NCBI GenBank assembly: GCA_001598975.1 | Contig: BBXU01002982.1 | Coordinates: 1-10,776, forward strand | Source: Parachlorella kessleri | Lineage: Eukaryota; Chlorophyta; Trebouxiophyceae; Chlorellales; Chlorellaceae | Length of the DNA: 10,776 nt | Reading direction: 5' to 3' | Shown: piece by piece, positions 1 through 6,464 of the stretch | Position numbering within the stretch: the stretch's first letter is position 1 | How the letters are laid out: every line of letters starts with the position of its first letter | Notes under the pieces: generated by a model | The model's database searches: none | What the model was told of the DNA's origin: nothing | What the model saw: the letters and a program-made list of their open reading frames with translations, nothing else | Program-made: the position numbers and the translations under genes

Positions 1-171
1 CTAGTACCTGGCCGCCAGGGCTAGGCAGGCCCAAGTTCAAGCCAGGCTGGGGCCCAGCTCTACTAGGGGCCAGCTCTATTGCACCCTGCCAGCACCTGGC
101 AGGCAGGGCCGAAATTGCTCCACCGCACTCTGCAGGGTGCCAGGGTTCCACCTTCCCATTGCAAGCTGCAG
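1..171 (+). other. 3' end of an intron of copy A
   Basis: Ends in gcaagctgcag before exon 172-332. It corresponds to the copy B intron 8641-8955, but I see no sequence similarity to it. It contains a short direct repeat of ccagctcta around 55-79. No coding exon is recognisable. Confidence 0.65.
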
Positions 172-332
172 GGCGCCGGCACCGGCGCTGGGCCAACCTG
201 CTGGCAGCGCTGCTGCTGCTCCTTGCGCTGGCGACGGTGGGCACCGGGGCGTGGGCCATGGGGGAGAGCATCGTGCAGACCAACGACGTGGTCAGCAACT
301 TCTGGGACTTGGTAGCCCAGGTTGAGGCCAAG
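172..332 (+). CDS. Copy A exon 1: basic stretch plus TM2
   Basis: Enters in phase 1 after ctgcag and leaves in phase 0 at gtgagt (333). It encodes RRHRRW, then a hydrophobic helix rich in Leu/Ala ending near GTGAWAMG, then an amphipathic stretch with NFWDL. The positive cluster before the helix predicts a cytosolic N-terminal side and an extracellular C-terminal side. The paralogous exon at 8956-9116 has the same length and is identical at 42 of 53 residues. Confidence 0.85.
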
Positions 333-3300
333 GTGAGTCTCAGCTAAGTGCTGCAATGGCCAGGCCTTCTGGTGATGAGCAGTGGGGGGACCCAAAGGGG
401 AGTTCTGTGGCCTCGGTGTGGCATGGCCGAGAAGCCGCCCGCCGCACGCACAGTCAGCCCAGGACTCCCTGCCGTCTACGGCAGGGACCAGGACCCGCCG
501 ATGTGTTTGATGCGGTGTGGAACAGTCACCGCACAACTGCCAACCCCAAGCGTGGGGTTGGCGCCCTTGTTGGCAGGGTTGCTCTGCGCTGCACAGCCTG
601 GCGCCTGGTTAGACCTTGCAGCCTGGCTGTTCATGTAGTGCCAAGAAGGAAGTGGGCGTTCTGGCAGCAGGTCAGCACCTTTCACCAAAACTCGCCAACC
701 ATGCCTTGCAGGTTGGACTGTATGGTAGGCAGTTTTAAGTTTTAGCCAGGCCAGCGGGGGTGGCAGCCCTGTGCCGCGGAGCGGACATTGCAGGGCACAG
801 AGCAACATGGATGGAAAGCTGGCTACCCTGCAGGTTGTAACAGCCCAGCAGGACCTAGCGACCCTGTCCCACAGCCTGGAGCTGCTCCAGCCAGCTGTGG
901 CCAGGCTGCGAAACAGGACACCCGGTGAGTGCCAGCACCATGTGAAGCACGGCGGCTGCGGCCGTGGTGTTTAGGCCTGGGCATAGCAATGCACTTAGGG
1001 AAGACTAATGTCTACCGTGCCCTCCTGTGACCGTGTTTACTGGAAGCTTACCACTCACAGCTTAGTGTGCAGTCGGCTCCGTGGGACCGCTGGCAAGGTT
1101 GTGTTGCGCCTGTTAGGGCCTGACGGCTGGATGGCTATGGTAAGGACCGACTGCGGGCCCACCCTCACACACTGGCAGCTGGCTGCCTCGCGGCCACAAG
1201 AAGCAGTGCCAGCAAGAAGAGCAGGGGAGCCGCAGACCTGGAGGGAAGCCAGCATCCTCAGCAACATGCGGCAGGGCGGCACCCAGCAGCGGGGCGGCAC
1301 CCAGCAGCGGGGCGGCCTGCGCCAGACGACTTCATGTTGTTTGAAGGGACTCTGCCAAGGCCGGGCAGGCCTCTGCAGGCTTGTGTGTGAAGCTCACGTA
1401 TGTCCACAGTGCCTGCCCTCCCCTGTGGCAGAGCTCATCACCGCCACGTCTAAGGGCCTTGGTATCCCCCTGACTGACACAAGGCAAGGGCTGTACCTGC
1501 TGGCGGGGATGCCCCAGGACTCCATGGAGGGTACCAGCAGTACCATCAACAGTACCGTGCTGCCCCTGCTGAGGGATCAGATCCTGGAGGTGGGTGCTCG
1601 CACATGCAACTCACAGCGAAGTCGAACGGTTTGATGTGTGTTTTCGCGGATACCTGGTTGGGCACAGCAACTGGATGTAACTTTTGAGCAGGTTTGCAGC
1701 CTGCAGCTGGTCCTCATTTTCTAGTCAAGTGTAGCCTAACAGGGCCTACCGCCACTTGACTATCGTGCCATCACGTCCCCACAAGTGGGGCTACGCAAGA
1801 GCCAGGTCCTTTACTCACAGGAATTAGTACAGCGGCGCGGCGTGGGGGATAAAAACATTCCTGTCTTGCATGCGACACCGCTGCTGGTGCGGTCATTGCA
1901 CCCCCAACACGAACGTTGACTAGGAGGCTGTACTACGTCTTCTAATAGTACCCACAGTGTCCTACTAGGAAGCATGCAAGGGCACCCTGGGTTCAATGTC
2001 CTATCACTGCCTCCCTCCTGCAGGTGGTGCATGATGTGCAGGACTATCAGAGCTCCACCCAGAGCCTGCAAGACACGTGGCGCTTTGTGCTGCTATGCGG
2101 TGAGCTGGCGAGCCAGCAGGGCAGCGCACCAAGGGTTGGGAGTGGGCAACAGGCGTGCTGTGGGGGCAGGCGCACAGGTTGTCATGGCTCTGGCGGATCA
2201 CGGGCCGGCCCACCATCTCAATCTCCACTAATCAGGGGTGGTATTGCCCTCATCCTCTAATCTGAGTGGAGGGGGAAGTAAGCATCTTTTGTTTGCTGCG
2301 TGGCGCTGGGGACCTCGGCCGGTTGGCGCTGGGGCTTGGGTTGAGGTGTCGCTGCAGCAGCACTCGGGGTTTTGTTCCGCTGCTGGCCGGGGCATGCCAC
2401 ACTGCCACCCCAAATGCCGCTGCAGGCCTGGCAGAGTAGGCTTTCTCTCGGCTTGACCCATGACCGCACCCCCCGCCAACTGGCTGGGGTCTGCTCCACC
2501 TCATCCTGGTTGTTCCGCACAGCTATACCCAATTCCCACTCTGTTGGCACTCCCTGTCACCCTTACTAACAACAGTGCCATGTGCCAACTGGGCAACGTA
2601 CCGTAGCCACAGCTCCTGTGTTGGCCCCCTGCAGTACTGTTCGGACTGCTCATTCTATCAGTCGTCGCGACGACCGTGCTGTGCCTCTGGAAGCGCTTTG
2701 GCCGCTGGGCTTCCCTCCTCGTGGCGCTCACCTGGCTGCTCACCGCGCTGGTCATGCTGGGGGGCTGGGTGAGTGCGTCTTCGCTCCTGGACCTTTGCTG
2801 TTGGCCTCTTGGCTCAGTGTTAGGCTGTAGAGGCTCAGCGTCAGGCTGTAGAGGTACCGTCGCCCTGTAGCTGTGCGTGGGGCTCACTTTGCACACCTCT
2901 GCACCCACCAAGCCCCACCCTGCTTCGCAAAGGAGGTGCACTGCTTGTGGCCCGCTTGTGTTCTGCTGTCTGGAGCACGGCTGGATGTTGCCAGGGAGCT
3001 TGGAGACACAGCTGTGGGCCAAGAGCTGCACGGCTCAGCTTTGGCCTAGCGAGGCGTACGTGTACGGTATTCAGGCAGCCGCCCAAATGGGAGCGCACTG
3101 ATTGACGAAGCAAGGCACTTCTGGTATGATACTTTAGTCAACGACAGAAAGCGGGGATCGCTCCTGCCTGCCCTACGCTCCTGCAGGCCTCATGAACGGT
3201 GTAGTCGTGGTGTCTGGGGAGGGCTGCCTGTACCTGGAGAGTTACATCTATGATGTGGCCCAGACCAAGCTCAGCGACCCAGCTCGAACGCTGGTGAGTA

Positions 3301-6077
3301 GGTGCACCTGAGGCCAGACAGCTTGGGACATGTTTGCGGTGCAAGTATATATGCAGTCTATCTTGTGCTGCAGGGCTGTCGGCTTAGTCACCATTCTCCA
3401 AATCACCTCCGCGGGTGCTGCTGGGCCTGGGATAGTTGTTTACCCTGTCCCCCGGGTGCGCATGGCAGCCCACGCCCGCCGTCCCGCACAAGTCACCCTG
3501 CAGGGGGCTAGTATTTAAACTGCAACCGTGGTGTGCACGACCGACCGACAGACAGTCATGTTTTACTAGCCCCTCCCCCGTGACTCACCCTCGCAGGTGC
3601 TCTCTGGCATGGACTACTACTTTGGTGTGCGCAACCTCACAGGCACCGCTAACGATGTCCCGACGGCGCATGTGGATGGCTATGATCCTGAGCTGGCGGA
3701 GGCCATCTTGAACCAGCTGACGGGGGCTGACATCACAGACGTCTTGCTTAGGGCCCAGGTCAGCCACTGGCAAGTGGTGGTGTCAGGGTGTGCTGCCACA
3801 TAAGTTTGCTGGCGCGAGTCACGAAGTGGGATCAACAGTCAGCCAGGTTGTCCCACGGCTCCAGGGTGTCCCACGCCCACAGCCAATACCCGTGGGACAC
3901 TGCAAAGCTCCCTTGGATACGGAAGCAGCATCTGGGTTCCCCTGGCGGTAGCCTGGGACCCTGGTGGAGGCAACGAGGGCGAGCAGCAGCGCTGCGACAT
4001 GTGCTGCGGCGCCCTTACCCGCCCCACCCAACCCTACCAGCTGGGGCAGCCGCATGCATGCAGCATTAACCAACCCTAGCAGGCATTAGCGGTGTCCCTG
4101 ACTGGGACACCCGGCCAGACGTGCTTGCGGGGCGCAGGCGCCGAGCGAGCCTAGCAGACCCCAGAGCCTGCCTTATTTGACAGCGCCCAAAGGCAGCCCT
4201 CACGCGCAGTGGTGCCTGGACCGCACCCTGGACCGTGCATCTAATCCATGGGGCGTGCAAGCAACAGTGGCTCCTCCCGCCCCCACCCCCAGGCGGCGTG
4301 CCTTTGCTGCCTGCCTGCCTGCCACACAAAGCACAGCAGCGGGTGCGCGGCCACGGCCTGGTCGCGCCCACCCACAAGCTGTTGTGAAACTTTGGGTAAC
4401 GCAACCCCACACCGGGTGTGCCATGCGTGTGTGTTCAGGAAGTCCAAGAAGCCGCGGTGGCCTTTGGCGGCATAGGCGCCCTCAATGCCAAGCTGGTGGC
4501 CCTGGAGGCGTATGGCATTGACCCCGACACAATCCAAGTGCTCCAGGACGGACTCACAGGGCTGGCAGGCATCCTGCTGAGCAGTGAGTGGTGCCCTCTG
4601 GCCCTCGTTTGCATGCCTTTTCCACGACGGGCAGGGGCCTCAAGGAGAGGGCTTGCGCCGTACAGGTGGTGGTTATTGTCCCTGTGTCGAGTGTGTTTGA
4701 TGCTGAACGAATAGCCATTCTGTGGCTTAACATTGTCCAGAGGGCCATCCACCTCAGCATGGCCCTCCCCAAATCTTGCCAAACAATCCCCTGCAGCCAC
4801 CGGATTGGTGGAGAATCTGCGTCGTGCCAGCATAGAGCCCATCTACCACGGATTCAAGGGATACCTGTGCTGCGACGTCAGCACCTCCGGCCACTGGCTG
4901 TATGTGTCGTGGACGGTTGCGGGGTCCATCGCGCTGGCTTTCTGCGTAGCGGTGAGTCTATAACGTGCTACTCCTGACAACACATCCTGGAGTTCCTGGC
5001 GCACAGTAGCGGGGGCATGTATTTGCGTGCTGGCGTGCCTGCATGGCAGCGCACTTCTAAATCATGTTGGCTGCTGTCACTGCTATACAGAATGCTGGCT
5101 TAGGCATGACAACGTGACAACACATGTGCAGCGGGCTAGGATGGTTATTAGTAAGACCTCAGCCGGCCAACTGCATGGTGGGGAGTGTGCCAGGCTGTGA
5201 CGAAAGCAGGCACAATCACCAAAACCCGGTCGCTGCTAGCCACCGGACACACTCGCACCACGTCGCACCGCTGCAGGCCAGTTTTTGGGTGATCTGGCAG
5301 ACCCTGCTCCCACAAGACCCAGGGTGGGCCGCGACTTGGGGTCAGGTGAGCGCCACAGCATGTAGCCCTGTCAGTACAGGTCGCCCCTACCTCTCCTTGG
5401 CAGGGATCGTCTCCCACCAAAACTAGGGCTGGGAGAGGTACCAAGCAAAGAGGAGGGGGGGGGGCCGGGGCGTGTGCTGCTGCCACAGTGCAGGAGGCTC
5501 GTTCTTACAAGATAATGGGCCGCATGCGGCAGATTAGGGTCACGCAAACCTTTCCCCCAATCAACACCTGCATGTTGTTGTGCTTCGGTCGGTGCATGCA
5601 TCTGCCGCCGCCCTTGGAAACTGGGATGCTGTGCCATCCCTACAGGCTCCCCCTCCACCGCCAGTGGTCCAGCTGTCGCAGCAAGGCATACCCCAGGCTT
5701 TGCAGCGGTCAGAAGCAGGGTCAACTAGCTTTAGCAAGAGCGGCCTGGGGGGCTCTGGAGACCTCTCAAGTTTGGACTCGTTCTCGTTGGTGAAGGAAGG
5801 CTCTAGCATACCACCACGGACGCAGCTTTCTAGCATCCTAGAAGAGGCAGGGCCAGCAGCAGGGGGGCCGTCCCCGCGGGCCCCCGACCAGCAGCAGCAG
5901 CCGCCAGGACAGCAGCAGACTCAGCAGCAGCAGGCACAGGCGCAGCAGGCAAAGCAGCAGCGACAACAACAAGAGCAGGCACAGCAGGCCGCCGTACCGC
6001 AGCAGGCAGCGTACACAGCAGACCCCCACAGGCCGCCGGCCTCGCCATTTGCCTTTCGCCCACCGGAGGCCTATTAG
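172..6077 (+). CDS. Copy A: five-TM membrane protein gene, 5'-partial, 11 exons in window
   Basis: Spliced coding region built from 172-332, 834-924, 1432-1589, 2024-2099, 2635-2768, 3187-3293, 3597-3758, 4439-4583, 4797-4951, 5277-5345 and 5646-6077 (stop TAG). About 562 residues are visible. Every exon has an AG acceptor, all ten internal donors are GT, and phases agree at every junction except 2768/3187. The N-terminus and TM1 lie upstream of the window, as judged from copy B. Order: TM2 (exon 1), helical ectodomain (exons 2-4), TM3 and TM4 (exons 4-6), cysteine-containing ectodomain (exons 6-9), TM5 (exons 9-10), Q-rich tail (exon 11). From memory the order matches the plant At2g12400/At2g25270-like family and the topology recalls prominin and Tweety. 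Location is probably plasma or another endomembrane, with the tail cytosolic. Function is unknown. The frame discontinuity could mean a sequence error, a microexon, or a damaged gene. Confidence 0.82.
333..833 (+). other. Copy A intron, 501 bp, with a perfect hairpin
   Basis: gtgagt to ctgcag. It holds a perfect 10 bp inverted repeat with a four-base loop at 539-562 (arms gccaacccca and tggggttggc). Nothing else recognisable. Confidence 0.7.
834..924 (+). CDS. Copy A exon 2: helical ectodomain
   Basis: Starts in phase 0 after ccctgcag and ends in phase 1 before gtgagt (925). It encodes a TAQQDL motif followed by heptad-like Leu spacing and LLQPAVARLRN. An N-R-T sequon is present but is followed by Pro, which disfavours glycosylation. 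The counterpart 9540-9630 has identical length and phases and 19 of 30 residues in common. Confidence 0.82.
925..1431 (+). other. Copy A intron, 507 bp, with an 18 bp tandem repeat
   Basis: gtgagt to tggcag. A G/C-rich 18 bp unit (gggcggcacccagcagcg) is present twice in tandem at 1274-1309, with the start of a third copy. No other feature seen. Confidence 0.7.
1432..1589 (+). CDS. Copy A exon 3: ectodomain with PQDSM/LPLLRDQILE motif
   Basis: Phase 1 in after gtggcag, phase 0 out at gtgggt (1590). The second half (GMPQDSM, STINST, LPLLRDQILE) is nearly the same in copy B exon 10192-10349, whereas the first half is diverged. INST is an N-glycosylation sequon. The same frame is open backwards through much of the intron, to about 1008, which I take as chance. 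Confidence 0.82.
1590..2023 (+). other. Copy A intron, 434 bp
   Basis: gtgggt to ctgcag. Less GC-rich than its surroundings. I see no gene, repeat or structured element in it. Confidence 0.65.
2024..2099 (+). CDS. Copy A exon 4: end of ectodomain, entry to TM3
   Basis: Phase 0 after ctcctgcag, phase 1 before gtgagc (2100). It encodes VVHDVQDYQSS, a polar helix, then the hydrophobic RFVLLC that continues as TM3 in the next exon. In plant relatives a similar polar helix runs directly into the third membrane segment. Confidence 0.78.
2100..2634 (+). other. Copy A intron, 535 bp
   Basis: gtgagc to ctgcag. Several overlapping open frames exist on both strands, but none shows a recognisable protein, and the region separates two exons with matching phase 1. 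Confidence 0.65.
2635..2768 (+). CDS. Copy A exon 5: TM3, basic turn, TM4
   Basis: Phase 1 after ccctgcag; ends before a strong gtgagt at 2769. It encodes a long hydrophobic helix (VLFGLLILSVVATTVLCL), a short KRFGR turn predicted to be cytosolic, and a second helix (WASLLVALTWLLTALVMLGG). The exon as written ends in phase 0, but the next exon needs phase 1. A run of six Gs at 2759-2764 is the likeliest place for a one-base error or indel. Confidence 0.8.
2769..3186 (+). other. Copy A intron, 418 bp, with a 21 bp tandem repeat
   Basis: gtgagt to ctgcag. Two 21 bp units (ggctcagtgttaggctgtaga and a copy with two changes) lie at 2811-2852. The flanking exons do not agree in phase, so a small exon could be hidden here; I could not find a convincing one. 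Confidence 0.6.
3187..3293 (+). CDS. Copy A exon 6: start of second ectodomain
   Basis: After ctcctgcag the open frame is phase 1 (GC, then CTC ATG AAC); phase 0 would hit TGA at once. It encodes LMNGVVVVSGEGC, then YLESYIYDVAQTKL, and ends in phase 0 at gtgagt (3294). The hydrophobic run followed by a Cys about 12-14 residues later matches the position of the conserved Cys after TM4 in the plant family, as I recall it. Confidence 0.75.
3294..3596 (+). other. Copy A intron, 303 bp
   Basis: gtgagt to tcgcag, containing a pyrimidine-rich stretch before the acceptor. No element recognised. Confidence 0.65.
3597..3758 (+). CDS. Copy A exon 7: second ectodomain
   Basis: Phase 0 in after ccctcgcag, phase 0 out at gtcagc (3759), 54 codons. 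It contains GMDYYFGV, the N-glycosylation sequon NLT, and an acidic helix with DPELAEAILNQL. No catalytic motif is seen. Confidence 0.78.
3759..4438 (+). other. Copy A intron, 680 bp, with gtgtccc/gggacac hairpins
   Basis: gtcagc to gttcag; the longest copy A intron. It has a perfect 10 bp inverted repeat at 3866-3875/3891-3900 (gtgtcccacg/cgtgggacac), a further gtcccacg at 3850-3857, another hairpin at 4092-4110 (gtgtccc, 5-base loop, gggacac), and a (tgcc)4 microsatellite at 4308-4323. Confidence 0.65.
4439..4583 (+). CDS. Copy A exon 8: second ectodomain, helical
   Basis: Phase 0 after gtgttcag, phase 1 out at gtgagt (4584). It encodes EVQEAAVAFGGIGALNAKL followed by YGIDPDTIQVLQDGL and LAGILLS, most likely amphipathic helices. 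The Leu/Ile/Val-rich end is too short and interrupted to call a membrane segment. Confidence 0.78.
4797..4951 (+). CDS. Copy A exon 9: Cys pair and start of TM5
   Basis: Phase 1 after cccctgcag (split codon ACC), phase 0 out at gtgagt (4952). It encodes IEPIYHGFKGYLCCDV, with an adjacent Cys pair, then HWLYVSW leading into TM5 (TVAGSIALAFCVAV). In plant relatives a Cys-containing loop likewise precedes an aromatic-rich entry to the last helix. Confidence 0.82.
4952..5276 (+). other. Copy A intron, 325 bp
   Basis: gtgagt to ctgcag. Nothing recognisable within it. Confidence 0.62.
5277..5345 (+). CDS. Copy A exon 10: end of TM5
   Basis: A 69 bp exon, phase 0 on both sides (ctgcag acceptor, gtgagc donor at 5346). 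ASFWVIW completes TM5, and TLLPQDPGWAATWGQ begins the cytosolic tail. It is the smallest exon recognised here; the phase fit and the continued hydrophobicity across the junction support it. Confidence 0.72.
5346..5645 (+). other. Copy A intron, 300 bp, with a poly-G run
   Basis: gtgagc to ctacag. It contains a run of ten Gs at 5455-5464. No other element. Confidence 0.62.
5646..6077 (+). CDS. Copy A exon 11: Gln/Pro/Ala-rich cytosolic tail, stop codon
   Basis: Phase 0 after ccctacag; 143 codons and TAG. It begins APPPPPVVQL, continues with a Ser-rich stretch (SSLDSFSLVKEGSS), then a Gln/Ala-rich block from about 5887 to 6005 with many QQQ and QAQ units, and ends in PFAFRPPEAY. It is predicted disordered. 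Such a tail is not something I recall from the plant family, so it may be an algal addition. Confidence 0.75.
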   Translation, partial: APPPPPVVQLSQQGIPQALQRSEAGSTSFSKSGLGGSGDLSSLDSFSLVKEGSSIPPRTQLSSILEEAGPAAGGPSPRAPDQQQQPPGQQQTQQQQAQAQQAKQQRQQQEQAQQAAVPQQAAYTADPHRPPASPFAFRPPEAY

Positions 6078-6353
6078 CTGTGAGCCGCCCGTGATGGGAT
6101 CAGGACACGATGTAGACAGCCCAGGACAGGCCGTCTGCTCGGTAAGCAGCTCATTATTGGTGTGCTAAGCCCTCTAAACACCCTGCCCACTGGATGGAAT
6201 AGCTCGGATAGGCATGAGGAGGCAGCAGCGTGCCACTACTAGGGCAGCATGCATAGTTTTGCTGTCAGCAGGTAGAGATTGTCTGGGGCTGTGCAGCTAA
6301 CTTTGTACAGTCGTGACGCAAGGTAGAACCTGGCAACAAACTCGGCCAAACCT
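6078..6353. other. 3' UTR of copy A and intergenic spacer
   Basis: Lies between the copy A stop and the first candidate ATG of copy B. I looked for the chlorophycean polyadenylation signal TGTAA and did not find it here; the nearest variant is tgtac at 6304. A donor-like gtaagc at 6140 could mark a UTR intron. No gene seen. Confidence 0.45.
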
Positions 6354-6464
6354 ATGACTAACGCCACCACTTCATCGAGGAGGGAATGCTTTGTGCTGAG
6401 TCTACTGGCTGCTTTGTGTGTCTGGGTATCAAGTCTCTCCCAAGTGTACTGCAAGTCTTTGAGC
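6354..6464 (+). CDS. Candidate signal-peptide exon of copy B
   Basis: ATG at 6354 opens MTNATTSSRRECFVLSLLAA, followed by more hydrophobic residues (LCVWVSSL) and a polar stretch ending near SQVYC: a typical n-region with RR, an h-region and a possible cleavage area. Phase-0 donors are available at 6426, 6444 and 6465 (gtggga, the option used here), and any of them would join in phase to an acceptor at 7430. The donors are weak and the implied intron of about 1 kb is longer than any other here, so this exon is a hypothesis. Confidence 0.38.

Noticed and set aside
1008..1634. A 208-codon open frame that spans an intron and runs through exon 1432-1589.
   Set aside because: Only the part after 1432 matches copy B. 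The upstream part is low-complexity and repeat-containing with no similarity, and exon phases support an intron.
2501..3031. A 176-codon - strand open frame.
   Set aside because: It lies antisense to the TM3/TM4 exon and its introns; no recognisable protein features or splice support.
3342..3352. TATA-like gtatatatgca.
   Set aside because: Lies within a copy A intron, with no gene start following it.
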